Below are positions 42,396 through 51,528 of a stretch of DNA of 64,000 nt, in pieces. Position 1 is the first letter of the stretch. Every line of letters starts with the position of its first letter. The notes under the pieces were generated by a model. The model had not been told where the DNA came from, searched no databases, and saw nothing but the letters and a program-made list of their open reading frames with translations. The translations under genes were made by a program, and so were the position numbers. This DNA is from Ottowia flava (GTDB lineage: Bacteria; Pseudomonadota; Gammaproteobacteria; Burkholderiales; Burkholderiaceae_C), in the NCBI RefSeq assembly GCF_008017535.1, contig NZ_VRUA01000018.1, positions 1 to 64,000 on the forward strand. The letters are read 5' to 3'.

Positions 42396-43073
42396 ATGAC
42401 TTCCGCACCCGATGACATGCCCGCGTTGGCAAAGCGCGTACTGGCCGTGCTGCCGCAAACGCAATGCACGCGCTGCGGCTACCCGGATTGCGCGGCCTAC
42501 GCCGAGGCCATCGCTTCGGGCGGCGCGGGCATCAACCAATGCCCGCCTGGCGGCGCCGAAGGCGTGCGGCGCCTAGCCGAAATCACCGGGCAGCCAGAAC
42601 GCCCGATCGACCCGGCATGCGGCGCCGAAGGGCCGCGACACGTCGCCTGGATCGACGAGGCCTGGTGTATCGGTTGCACGCTGTGCATCAAGGCCTGCCC
42701 GGTCGATTGCATCGTTGGCGGCAACAAGCGCATGCACACGGTCATCGAGGCGCAATGCACCGGCTGCGAGTTGTGCCTGCCGGTCTGCCCCGTGGATTGC
42801 ATCGCGCTGGAGAACGTCACTGGCGAGCGTACCGGCTGGCAGGCCTGGCGCCAGGACCAGGCCGACGACGCACGCCGTCGCTATGAAATGACGAGCAGCC
42901 GCCGCTTGCGCAGTGAGCGTGAGCAGTCAGAAAGACTTGAAGCCAAGGCCAAGGACAAGCTGGCCCGTCTGCCCGAACTGGTCAAGGGTACCCCTGCCGA
43001 ACTCGACCGCAAGCGCGCCACCATCGAAGCCGCGCTCGCTCGGGCGCGGGCCAAGCGGCCGCCTGCAGGCTGA
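42396..43073 (+). CDS. rnfB: RnfB/RsxB-type iron-sulfur electron transfer protein
   Basis: 225 residues. It starts with the Fe-S domain [16 protein letters not shown], followed by two ferredoxin clusters, [15 protein letters not shown] and [15 protein letters not shown], and a charged helical C-terminus ([22 protein letters not shown]). Unlike RnfB of complete Rnf complexes it lacks an N-terminal membrane helix, which is usual for the stand-alone betaproteobacterial form. No other rnf genes are nearby. Confidence 0.93.
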   Translation: MTSAPDDMPALAKRVLAVLPQTQCTRCGYPDCAAYAEAIASGGAGINQCPPGGAEGVRRLAEITGQPERPIDPACGAEGPRHVAWIDEAWCIGCTLCIKACPVDCIVGGNKRMHTVIEAQCTGCELCLPVCPVDCIALENVTGERTGWQAWRQDQADDARRRYEMTSSRRLRSEREQSERLEAKAKDKLARLPELVKGTPAELDRKRATIEAALARARAKRPPAG

Positions 43074-43092
43074 CGGCGACCAGCCGAGCCCC

Positions 43093-44649
43093 TCAGTGCG
43101 CGCCTGCCGCATCGGCCGAGGCACCGCCCTTGGGGCGACCCGCCAGCCACACCACGGCGACCAGGCCGAGGAACAGCACGGCCGAGCCGTAGAACACTTC
43201 CTGCGTTGACAGCATGAAGGCCTGCTGCGTCAGCAGGTTGTTGACGACGCCCAGCGCCTGCTGGTGGCTCATGCCACCGGCTTCCAGCTGACGCAGCGTT
43301 TCCACGGCCACCGGGCTGCCGTTGTTGATGGCCTCCGCCAGCTGTGCATGGTGCATGGCGGCGCGGTCTTCCCACACGGTGGTGGCGATCGACGTCCCCA
43401 TGGCACCGGCGGTGATGCGGGTGAAGTTGGACAAGCCTGAGGCCGCCGGGATGCGCGAGGGCTCAATCCCCGACAGCGTGATCGTCACCAGCGGGATAAA
43501 GAAGCCTGCCATGGCGATACCCTGGATGATGGTGGGCACCATGATGGTGGCGAAGTCGGTCTGGGTCGTGAAATGAGAGCGCATCCACAGCACCAGAGCA
43601 AACACAACGAACGACAGGCTGGCGTAGATGCGCGGGTCGACCCGGCTGATGGTTAGGCCGATGATCGGCGACAGCACGATGGCCAGCAAGCCCACCGGCG
43701 CCATCACCATGCCCGCCTGCGTCGCCGTGTACCCCATGAACTGCTGCAGCCACAGCGGCAGCAGCACCACGTTGCCAAAGAACAGCCCGTAGCCCACCGA
43801 CAAGGCGAGCGAGCCCGCCCAGAAATTGCGCCGTTTGAAGAGCGACAGGTCCACCACCGGGTGTTCGTCGGTCAGCTCCCACACCAGGAAAAAGGCCAAG
43901 CCGACGACGGCGACCACGGCGAAACCGATGATCAGCGGCGAGTGGAACCAGTCCAGCTCCTTGCCCTTGTCCAGCATCAGCTGGAGCGAGCCGACCCAGA
44001 TCACCAGCAGTGCCAGGCCCACGGTGTCGATCGGCAGCTTGCGCGTGGCGGTCTCGCGTTCGCGGTAGATCATCCAAGTGGCGCCCGCGGCGATGATGCC
44101 CACCGGCACGTTGATGTAGAAGATCCAGGGCCAGCTGATGTTGTCGGTGATCCAGCCGCCCAGTAGCGGCCCCATGATCGGCGCGACCAGGGTGGTGATC
44201 GACCACATCGCCATCGCCAGCCCGGCTTTGGCCGGCGGGTAGCTCGACAGCAGCAGCGTCTGCGACAGCGGAATCATCGGACCGGCGACAAAGCCCTGCA
44301 GCGCGCGGAAGGCGATCAGCAGGGTCATGTTGGGCGCCATCCCGCACAGCCAGGACGCCAGCACGAACAGCAGCACGCTGCCGATGAACAGCCGCACCTG
44401 GCCCAGGCGCTGGGTCAGCCAGCCCGTGAGGGGCACCGAGATCGCGTTGGCCACGGCAAAACTGGTGATGACCCAGGTGCCCTGCACCGTGCTGACGCCC
44501 AGGTCGCCCGAGATCGCGGGCAGCGACACGTTGGCGATGGACGAATCCAGCACGTTCATGAACGTGGCCGCCGACAGCGCCAACGTACCGAGCACGCGCG
44601 TGCTGCCCGTCAGCGGCGGATGGGCCATCGGAGCCTGAGGAGCGGCCAT
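43093..44649 (-). CDS. emrB: DHA2-family multidrug MFS transporter (EmrB-like)
   Basis: 518 residues, 14 predicted membrane helices. Motif C-like and antiporter segments are seen (LSAATFMNVLDSSIANVSLP; GWLTQRLGQVRLFI; RALQGFVAGPMIPLSQ). It exports hydrophobic drugs across the inner membrane with EmrA and the outer-membrane NodT protein of the same operon. The operon order is marR-nodT-emrA-emrB. A copy of the dispersed repeat lies in the 77-bp gap to emrA. Confidence 0.93.
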   Translation of the reverse strand: MAAPQAPMAHPPLTGSTRVLGTLALSAATFMNVLDSSIANVSLPAISGDLGVSTVQGTWVITSFAVANAISVPLTGWLTQRLGQVRLFIGSVLLFVLASWLCGMAPNMTLLIAFRALQGFVAGPMIPLSQTLLLSSYPPAKAGLAMAMWSITTLVAPIMGPLLGGWITDNISWPWIFYINVPVGIIAAGATWMIYRERETATRKLPIDTVGLALLVIWVGSLQLMLDKGKELDWFHSPLIIGFAVVAVVGLAFFLVWELTDEHPVVDLSLFKRRNFWAGSLALSVGYGLFFGNVVLLPLWLQQFMGYTATQAGMVMAPVGLLAIVLSPIIGLTISRVDPRIYASLSFVVFALVLWMRSHFTTQTDFATIMVPTIIQGIAMAGFFIPLVTITLSGIEPSRIPAASGLSNFTRITAGAMGTSIATTVWEDRAAMHHAQLAEAINNGSPVAVETLRQLEAGGMSHQQALGVVNNLLTQQAFMLSTQEVFYGSAVLFLGLVAVVWLAGRPKGGASADAAGAH

Positions 44650-44675
44650 GGGACTAAATCCGTTTCAAACGCAGA

Positions 44676-44706
44676 CCTGATCAGCGCAGGCAGCTATCAA
44701 ATTAGA
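44676..44706 (+). repeat. dispersed ~40-bp repeat, copy between emrA and emrB
   Basis: ACCTGATCAGCGCAGGCAGC, then TATCAAATTAG: the right half of the consensus (GCGCAGGCAGCTATCAAATT) is perfect. It lies inside the operon. Confidence 0.7.
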
Positions 44707-44726
44707 AGCGTGTTCGCAGACAACTC

Positions 44727-46121
44727 TCAGCCATCGCGACCAGTGCGCGCCTGACCCGCGTGGCGCTCGGCCGCTGCACGGTGGGCGCTGACCGGGCCCG
44801 CGGGCGCAGCAGCCGACGCAGCGCCGCTGGCCGCTGTGGGCTGCTCTGGTGACAGCGTGCGGCCCATGTTCTGCGCAATGATGGTGTGCACGCGCTCGTC
44901 TGCACCCCTGTCGGCTTCAGCAAAGACTTGCGTGCGGGCGGCGTCGCCCGTGCGCGCTGCAGACGCCAGATCGGCCCCGCTCTGGTCGGCGATGTCGACC
45001 TTGGCTTCCATCGACAGGCCGACGCGCAGCGGGTGCGACTTCAGCTGAGCCGGGTCCAGCGTGACGCGCACCGGCACGCGCTGCACCACCTTGATCCAGT
45101 TGCCGGTGGCGTTCTGCGCCGGCAGCAGCGCCGACGCTGCGCCGGTCGCGATACCCAAGCCCGCGACCTTGCCGTCGTACACGACCTTGCTGCCATAGGC
45201 GTCGGCCACCAGCTTGACGGGCTGGCCCACGCGCAGGTTGCGCAGCTGGTTTTCCTTGAAGTTGGCATCGACCCACAGCGCGTCCAGCGGTACCACCGCC
45301 ATCAGCGGCGCGCCCGGCGCCACGCGCTGGCCCAGCTGCACGTTGCGCTTGCTGACGTAGCCGGACACGGGCGCCGGCAGCGTCATGCGGTGCGCGGCGA
45401 TCCAGGCTTCGCGCACCTTGGCAGCGGCGGCCTGCACGCTGGGGTGCTGCTCGATCGGTGTGCCATCGGTGAGCGCGCGGTTGCTGCTGAGTTGTTCGCG
45501 CGCGGCCACCACGGCGGCCTGAGCGGCCTCCACCGCCGTCTGGGCGCTGGTGACCTGCGCACGCGCATGCGCTAGTTCTTCGCCCGACACAGCGCCGCCC
45601 TGCGTCAACGCCTGGCGCCGGCCCAGGTCCTGCTGCGCGGTCGCCAGCTGGCTGCGGGCCTTGGCAACGTCGGCCTCGCGCAGGCGCACCTGCGCGGCCA
45701 GACCCGCGTTGTTGACGTACAGCGTGCGCACCTGGCGCACCGCCTGGCCCAGCGCGGCCTCGGCCTGCGACAAGGCGACGTTGGCGTCGGCCGCGTCCAG
45801 CTTGACCAGCGGTTGGCCGGCTTCAACGCGGTCGGTCTCGTCGGCCATGATCGCCGTCACCGTGCCGCCGACCTGCGGCGTGATCTGAATGACGTTGCCC
45901 TGCACGTAGGCGTTGTCGGTGTCCTCGAAATGGCTGAGCACCAGCCAGTCGTACACGCCCCAGGCCAGACCGCCCAGCACGACCACCGTGGTCAGCAGCA
46001 GCAACGCGCGCTTGCGCTTGGGGTTCATACCGCGCGAGCGGGGGGTTTCGTCGACCTGAACTGCTGCGCTTTCAGGAGCTGGTTGCGCAGGTGTGACAGG
46101 CGTTTGGTCGATGTTTGACAT
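44727..46121 (-). CDS. emrA: EmrA/HlyD-family membrane fusion protein
   Basis: 464 residues: one membrane helix (ALLLLTTVVVLGGLAWGVYDWL), a biotinyl-lipoyl hairpin domain (DTDNAYVQGNVIQITPQVGGTV), a long coiled coil (SQAEAALGQAVRQ to AAVVAAREQLSSN), and the beta-barrel VDANFKENQLRNLRVGQPV. It links EmrB to the outer-membrane channel. The C-terminal 60 residues are an unusual Ala-rich extension (AASGAASAAAPAGPVSAHRA). Confidence 0.92.
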   Translation of the reverse strand: MSNIDQTPVTPAQPAPESAAVQVDETPRSRGMNPKRKRALLLLTTVVVLGGLAWGVYDWLVLSHFEDTDNAYVQGNVIQITPQVGGTVTAIMADETDRVEAGQPLVKLDAADANVALSQAEAALGQAVRQVRTLYVNNAGLAAQVRLREADVAKARSQLATAQQDLGRRQALTQGGAVSGEELAHARAQVTSAQTAVEAAQAAVVAAREQLSSNRALTDGTPIEQHPSVQAAAAKVREAWIAAHRMTLPAPVSGYVSKRNVQLGQRVAPGAPLMAVVPLDALWVDANFKENQLRNLRVGQPVKLVADAYGSKVVYDGKVAGLGIATGAASALLPAQNATGNWIKVVQRVPVRVTLDPAQLKSHPLRVGLSMEAKVDIADQSGADLASAARTGDAARTQVFAEADRGADERVHTIIAQNMGRTLSPEQPTAASGAASAAAPAGPVSAHRAAAERHAGQARTGRDG

Positions 46122-46171
46122 GGTTTTTGGAGGAGACGAATTCGGTTCGGAACGGCGGCGCATGCGTTGCG

Positions 46172-47629
46172 TCAGGGTTGCGCGCTGGCCGTCTGCGCCA
46201 TCGGCGGCGTCAGCTCGGGCGACGGCTGCCAGCCCCCACCCATGGCCTGCGCCAGGCCGATCTGCGCGTCGAACGCGCGGGCTTCCAGGTCGACGCGGGC
46301 GCGGCGCTGGGCCAGCACAGCGGTTTCGGCCGTCAGCACGTCCAGGTACGTGCCGAGGCCGCCCTTGTAACGGCGCAGTGCGATGTCGTAGGCGCCTTCG
46401 GCCGAGCGCAGCGCCACGGCCTGTTCGCTGCGCTGGCGATCGACGGCGCGCACGGCCTGCGACTGGTCGGCGGCGTCGCGCATGGCGTCGATCACGGTGG
46501 CGTTGTAGGTTTCGATGGCGGCATCGACGTCGGCAGTCTTGGCGCTCAGGTTGGCGCGCAGCCGGCCAGCCTCGAAGATCGGCAGGCGGATCGCCGGACC
46601 CACGCCCCACTGGAAGCTGTCGCCCTTGAGCAGGTTGCCCAGGCCGATGCTTTGAAAGCCGATGAAGGCCGCCAGGTTGATGTTGGGATAGAACTGCGAC
46701 TTGGCCACCTGCACTTCACCGCGCGCCGCCTCCACGCGCCAGCGCGCGGCGACGATGTCCGCGCGGCGCGCCAGCCAGTTGGCATCCATCTGCTGCGGCA
46801 CGGCCAGGGTCTTGAATTGCGACAGGCGCGGCGGCTGCACGGCCGCGTCCAGGTACGGCTGGCCCAGCAGCGCGGCCAGCGCGTTGCGGGCGGCGTCTTG
46901 CTGCTGCTCGTACGCGCTCATCTGGGTGCGCGAATCGGCGCGCCCGGTCTCGTTCTGGCGCATCTGCAGCTGGTTGTCCAGACCGGCGCGCACGCGGTCT
47001 TCGACCAGCTTGAGCATTTCCTGCCGTTGGGACAACGCCCGCCCGGCCACCGTGTACTGGTCGTTCAGCGCCGCCCATTTGACGTAGGCGCGCACCACGT
47101 TGGTCGCCAGCAGCACACGCGCGGCATCGGCCTCGGCCTCGGCCGCGTGCAACTGGCCGATGGCCGAGTTCAGGCTGCCCTCGTGCTTGCCGAAGAAGTC
47201 GATCTCCCAACCGCCGTTGATCTGCAGGTTGCCCAGCGTCTGGGTCGACCCGCCCAGCGGCGGCGGGTAGATGTAGTTGCTGGAAAAGCTCTGGCGGTTG
47301 ATGTCGACGGCGCCGTTGACTTGCGGCGCGTAGGCCGATTCGGCGATCGCCTGCGCTGCGCGCGCCTTGGTCACACGCGCCGCGGCCACACGCAAGTTGG
47401 GGTTGCCGGCCAGCGCCTCGCCCACCACGCGGTCCAGCTGCGGGTCGCCCAGCGCGGTCCACCAATCCGGCGCGGGGCTGAGCGCTTCGACCGGCGCGGC
47501 CAGGCCGAGCGTGGATGCGTCGCGCAGTTGCGCCGTGGTGTCGATGCCCTGCATGTTGGCGCAACCGGCCAGCAGCAGCGCCGCCAGTGCGGCCGCTGTC
47601 GAGAGGTGCATTGCTGGACGAGAATTCAT
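46172..47629 (-). CDS. NodT/OprM-family outer-membrane efflux lipoprotein
   Basis: 485 residues. A lipobox (LAALLLAGCAN) is followed by WWTALGDPQLDRVVGEAL and two copies of the outer-membrane efflux repeat (INGGWEIDFFGKHEGSL; PIRLPIFEAGRLRANL). It forms the trimeric outer-membrane duct for EmrAB. Its start overlaps the marR stop (ATGA). Confidence 0.93.
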   Translation of the reverse strand: MNSRPAMHLSTAAALAALLLAGCANMQGIDTTAQLRDASTLGLAAPVEALSPAPDWWTALGDPQLDRVVGEALAGNPNLRVAAARVTKARAAQAIAESAYAPQVNGAVDINRQSFSSNYIYPPPLGGSTQTLGNLQINGGWEIDFFGKHEGSLNSAIGQLHAAEAEADAARVLLATNVVRAYVKWAALNDQYTVAGRALSQRQEMLKLVEDRVRAGLDNQLQMRQNETGRADSRTQMSAYEQQQDAARNALAALLGQPYLDAAVQPPRLSQFKTLAVPQQMDANWLARRADIVAARWRVEAARGEVQVAKSQFYPNINLAAFIGFQSIGLGNLLKGDSFQWGVGPAIRLPIFEAGRLRANLSAKTADVDAAIETYNATVIDAMRDAADQSQAVRAVDRQRSEQAVALRSAEGAYDIALRRYKGGLGTYLDVLTAETAVLAQRRARVDLEARAFDAQIGLAQAMGGGWQPSPELTPPMAQTASAQP

Positions 47630-48135
47630 GGCGTCTCCTGGTTCGGCGCCTGCTCGGCGTTGGTGCGCAGCCGGCGCAGGAAGTCCTGCAATTGGTGCCA
47701 TTCGTCATGGGTAAAGTCGCGCAGCGCGGCGTTGTAGACGCGGCTCAACACCGCCGGCACGCTGCGCGCGACTTCTTCGCCCTCAGGCGTCAGCTCGATG
47801 TGGACAACACGCCGGTCGGTTTCGGACCGCACGCGGCGGCACAACCCCTTGTTTTCCAGCCGGTCGAGCAAGCGGGTCATCGACCCCGCATCGACGGTGC
47901 ACTTGCGCGCCAAATCCGCCACCGTATTGGCCTGGCCGCAGTGGACCTTGTGCAGCGGTAACCACTGCGGAATGGTGGAGCCGCCCAGCGCCGTTTCGTC
48001 CGCCACGCGCTGGGCGATGGCCAGTTGCGCATGGCGCAGCAACAGCAGCAAACCGTCTTCCGGTCGGCATTCGCCGGCAACGTAGTAGGTTTTGGCCACG
48101 GGTGATGACCCGTCTTTGGGAACACGCGAATCCAT
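47626..48135 (-). CDS. MarR-family repressor of the emrAB-nodT operon
   Basis: 169 residues. The winged helix is visible as KCTVDAGSMTRLLDRLENKGLCRRVRSETDRRVVHIELTPEG in three adjoining stretches, with DRR at the wing tip. It probably represses its own operon and is released by phenolic or hydrophobic drugs. The operator at 48186-48199 sits in its promoter. The ATG before DSRVPKDG is taken, because codons upstream overlap the promoter. Confidence 0.92.
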   Translation of the reverse strand: MDSRVPKDGSSPVAKTYYVAGECRPEDGLLLLLRHAQLAIAQRVADETALGGSTIPQWLPLHKVHCGQANTVADLARKCTVDAGSMTRLLDRLENKGLCRRVRSETDRRVVHIELTPEGEEVARSVPAVLSRVYNAALRDFTHDEWHQLQDFLRRLRTNAEQAPNQETP

Positions 48136-48635
48136 GGTGGCAGGAATACCAGAACTGGAGTGGGCAATTGAGGGGCGCGATTTTATTTGCCTAGGCAAAC
48201 ATTGACCAAGCGAAATCTGCGTAGGCACGCTGAAATCAGGGTTTTCAGCTATGTGACAACCGACCGATAGCGTGCGCCCCAGACCGCGCCGCGTTCCCAC
48301 GACGCGCGGACATGCAGTCACACAGAGGTGCGCTTGGCCCGCGGATCGTCCGGCGCAGCGTGGTGGCGGAGGCCGTCCGGGCTGACGGCCTGGCCGTGTT
48401 CGCCGGCGTTTGCTCTCAATAAAGGAGCGCCTCGCATTGACTAATGTAGGGCTATCGCCTCATTTGCTTCAAATCCAGGCCACCGCGAGCCAAGCTGGTG
48501 GCCGCCAGCGCCTCAGCGCGAGCGCGGTGAGCGCAGACAGGTCGGCATGCGCCTCCCGCAGCGGCAAGCCGTGCGCTCGCCCGTCAGCGCACGGGTTTAA
48601 GCCGGTCGGTCCGCGCCGCCGGCGGTCGGCGAAGC
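48136..48635. other. 500-bp intergenic region between marR and korB
   Basis: The left part carries the marR promoter and operator. From about 48220 to 48635 I see no plausible gene. There is an AT-richer segment near 48410-48475 with an isolated TTGACT, but no matching -10 or RNA structure that I can support. It also contains the downstream end of the kor operon without an obvious terminator. Confidence 0.4.
48180..48209 (-). promoter_or_regulatory. marR-emrAB promoter with palindromic operator
   Basis: On the minus strand, TTGGTC (48209-48204) and TAAAAT (48185-48180) are separated by 18 nt. The spacer contains the perfect palindrome TTTGCCTAGGCAAA (48186-48199). A dimer of MarR bound there would cover both promoter boxes, so autorepression is the natural reading. 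Confidence 0.75.
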
Positions 48636-49691
48636 TCAGCGAAAGCTGGCGTTCAACTGGTCCAGCGCGGCGGTGCCAGGGCACAGGTCGGTGCGACCCA
48701 GGCTGTTCAGGGGCCGGCTGCTGGTGTTTTGCGCCGTGTGCAGGTCGCCCGCCTCGTCTTCGACGTACAGCAGGCCGGTGACGAGCTCACCCTCGGCCGC
48801 GCGAGCGTGCATGTAGCTCATGGCCGCGACGCGGTCGGTCGGGTCGTAGTCGGTGTGCAGCTTGCGCAGGCGCAGTACGGTGCCATCGTGTTGTTCGACA
48901 TCCACCACGGCGCCCGGGGCGATGGTGGCCGTGATTTCATCGCGCGGGCTGATGAAGTCGATGCCGCTGACGGCCTCGTTGTGCTCGCGCACCCAGTCGT
49001 AGCTGCGGGTGGAACCTGCGTGGTTGTTGAAGGTCACGCAGGGACTGATGATGTCGATGAAGGCCGCGCCGCCGTGGCCCATGGCCGCCTTGATCAGCGG
49101 CACCATCTGCTCCTTGTCGCCCGAGAAGCTGCGCGCGACGAAGCTGGCGCCCAGCTGCATCGCCAGCCCCACCAGATCAACCGGGCTGTCGGCGTTGACC
49201 ACGCCTTTCTTGCTTTGGCTCCCCTTGTCGGCGGTGGCCGAGAACTGGCCCTTGGTCAGGCCGTACACACCGTTGTTCTCGACGATGTAGACCATGTTGA
49301 CGTTGCGCCGCATGGCGTGCGCGAACTGGCCCAGGCCAATGGAAGCCGAATCGCCGTCGCCCGACACACCCAGGTACAGCAGGTCGCGGTTGGCCAGGTT
49401 GGCGCCCGTCAGCACGCTGGGCATGCGCCCGTGCACGGTGTTGAAGCCGTGGCTGGCGCCCAAAAAGTAGTCGGGCGTCTTGGACGAGCAGCCGATGCCC
49501 GAGAGCTTGGCCACGCGGTGCGGCTCGATGTCCATCTCCCAGCAGGCCTGGATGATGGCGGCCGAGATCGAGTCGTGCCCGCAGCCGGCGCACAGCGTGG
49601 ACACCTTGCCTTCGTAGTCGCGCCGCGTGTAGCCGACCTTGTTCTTGCCCAGCGACGGGTGGTGCAGGCGGGGTTTGGCGATGTAGGTCAT
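48636..49691 (-). CDS. korB: 2-oxoacid:acceptor oxidoreductase beta subunit
   Basis: 351 residues. The TPP-binding beta subunit: LCAGCGHDSISAAI, GIGCSSKTPDYFL, and the GDGDSASIGLGQFAHAMRRN...VENNGVYGLTKGQ diphosphate/Mg motif. With KorA it decarboxylates a 2-oxoacid, probably 2-oxoglutarate, to the acyl-CoA. The gene starts 7 bp after korA. Confidence 0.93.
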   Translation of the reverse strand: MTYIAKPRLHHPSLGKNKVGYTRRDYEGKVSTLCAGCGHDSISAAIIQACWEMDIEPHRVAKLSGIGCSSKTPDYFLGASHGFNTVHGRMPSVLTGANLANRDLLYLGVSGDGDSASIGLGQFAHAMRRNVNMVYIVENNGVYGLTKGQFSATADKGSQSKKGVVNADSPVDLVGLAMQLGASFVARSFSGDKEQMVPLIKAAMGHGGAAFIDIISPCVTFNNHAGSTRSYDWVREHNEAVSGIDFISPRDEITATIAPGAVVDVEQHDGTVLRLRKLHTDYDPTDRVAAMSYMHARAAEGELVTGLLYVEDEAGDLHTAQNTSSRPLNSLGRTDLCPGTAALDQLNASFR

Positions 49692-49698
49692 GACGGCC

Positions 49699-51528
49699 TC
49701 AGAACTTGCTGTCGACCGGCGCCACGACGGCTTCGTGCACGTGGTCGGTGATGAATTGCGTGATGAAGCGCGCGGTGATCGGCGTGCCATCGTAATGCAG
49801 CACCTTGCACAGCTTGGCGGGGTTGATTTCCAACTCGTTCACCAGCAGGCTGCGCAATTGCGCGTCGCGATTCTGCTCGACCACGAACACGGTTTCGTGC
49901 GCGTCGATGAACTCCTTGACGCTGTCGGGGAACGGAAACGCGCACAGGCGCAATGCATCGACATGAATGCCGTGGCCCGACAGTACATCCAGCGCCTCGT
50001 GCATGGCTGGGCTGGTGGAGCCATAAAAAATCACGCCCAACCGCGTGCGCTTGGCCGCCGGGCGCGGCACCGGCTGCGGCACCAGCGCGGCGGCGGTGGC
50101 GAACTTGGCCAACAGGCGCTGCACGTTGTAGACGTAATCCGGCCCGCGCTCGGAATAGCGGGCATAGGCATCGCGCGTGGTGCCGCGCGTGAAGTAGCTG
50201 CCGCGCGTGGGGTGCGTGCCGGGCAGCGTGCGCCAGGGAATGCCGTCGCCGTCCACGTCCTTGTAGCGGCCGAAGTCCTTGTGCTCCAGGTCTTCGGCGG
50301 TCATGACCTTGCCGCGGTCGTAGTCGCGCGCGTCGTCCCACGTGAAAGGCTCGCACAGGCGCTGGTTCATGCCGATGTCGAGGTCGGTCATGACGAACAC
50401 GGGCGTCTGCAGGCGGTCGGCCAGGTCCAACGCGGTGGCCGTGTGCTCGAAGCATTCGCGCGGGTCTTCAGGGAACAGCAAGACGTGCTTGGTGTCACCG
50501 TGCGACGCGTAGGCGCAGGCCAGCACGTCGGCCTGCTGGGTGCGCGTCGGCATGCCGGTGGACGGGCCGCCGCGCTGCACGTTCACCAGCGTGATGGGGA
50601 TCTCGGCAAAGTAGGCCAGCCCGATGAATTCGGTCATCAGCGAGATGCCGGGGCCGGACGTCGCCGTGAAAGCGCGCGAGCCGTTCCAGCCCGCGCCAAC
50701 GACGATGCCAATCGAAGCGAGCTCATCCTCGCCCTGCACGATGGCGTAGTTGTGGCGCCCCTCGGCGTCGACGCGGAACTCGGCGCAGTACTCCATGAAC
50801 GCCTCGGCCACCGACGTGGACGGCGTGATCGGGTACCACGCGCATACCGTGGCACCGCCGTACACGGCGCCCAAGCCCGCCGCGGTATTGCCATCCACGA
50901 AGATGCGTTGACCCACCCGATGGGCGCGCTGTACGCGGATCGGCAGGGGAAAGCTCAGGTGCTCGGTGGCGAAGTCCCGGCCAAGCTTGAGCGCCTGCAC
51001 GTTCGAGGCAATCAGCTTTTCCTTGCCCTTGAACTGCTCGGCCAGCAGCGCTTCGACGACCTGCGCGTCCATGTCGAGCAGCACCGACAGCGCGCCCACA
51101 TACACGATGTTCTTGAACAGCTGGCGCTGGCGCGGGTCGGAATAGACGGCGTTGCAGATTTCGGTCAGTGGCATGCCGATGACGGTGATGTCGTCGCGCA
51201 ACTCCGACGGCAGACGCGGGCGCGTGCTGTCGTAGAACAGGTAGCCGCCGGGTTCAATCTCCTCCAGGTCGGCCGCCCAGGTCTGCGGGTTCATCGCCAC
51301 CATCAGGTCGATGCCGCCGCGCCGGCCCAGGTAGCCCTTCTCGCTGACGCGCACTTCGTACCAGGTGGGCAGCCCCTGGATGTTGCTCGGGAAGATGTTG
51401 CGCGGGCTGACCGGCACGCCCATGCGCAGGATCGCCTTGGCGAACAGTTCGTTGGCACTGGCCGAGCCCGAACCGTTGACGTTGGCAAACTTGACAACGA
51501 AGTCGTTGATGCCTTCAATCTGCTTCAT
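49699..51528 (-). CDS. korA: 2-oxoacid:acceptor oxidoreductase gamma-alpha fusion subunit
   Basis: 609 residues. Residues 1-180 are the gamma domain (GSGSASANELFAKAILRMG, GLPTWYEVRVSEKG), followed by the alpha pyrimidine-binding domain (AVYGGATVCAWYPITPSTS, QGEDELASIGIVVGAGWNG). This fusion is typical of KorA of the 2-oxoglutarate type. Its ATG overlaps the korC stop (ATGA). Confidence 0.93.
   Translation of the reverse strand: MKQIEGINDFVVKFANVNGSGSASANELFAKAILRMGVPVSPRNIFPSNIQGLPTWYEVRVSEKGYLGRRGGIDLMVAMNPQTWAADLEEIEPGGYLFYDSTRPRLPSELRDDITVIGMPLTEICNAVYSDPRQRQLFKNIVYVGALSVLLDMDAQVVEALLAEQFKGKEKLIASNVQALKLGRDFATEHLSFPLPIRVQRAHRVGQRIFVDGNTAAGLGAVYGGATVCAWYPITPSTSVAEAFMEYCAEFRVDAEGRHNYAIVQGEDELASIGIVVGAGWNGSRAFTATSGPGISLMTEFIGLAYFAEIPITLVNVQRGGPSTGMPTRTQQADVLACAYASHGDTKHVLLFPEDPRECFEHTATALDLADRLQTPVFVMTDLDIGMNQRLCEPFTWDDARDYDRGKVMTAEDLEHKDFGRYKDVDGDGIPWRTLPGTHPTRGSYFTRGTTRDAYARYSERGPDYVYNVQRLLAKFATAAALVPQPVPRPAAKRTRLGVIFYGSTSPAMHEALDVLSGHGIHVDALRLCAFPFPDSVKEFIDAHETVFVVEQNRDAQLRSLLVNELEINPAKLCKVLHYDGTPITARFITQFITDHVHEAVVAPVDSKF

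Noticed and set aside
48410-48781. 123-codon plus-strand frame in the marR-korB gap
   Set aside because: The first part is in non-coding DNA and the rest is opposite korB; it is Arg/Ser/Cys-rich with no motif.
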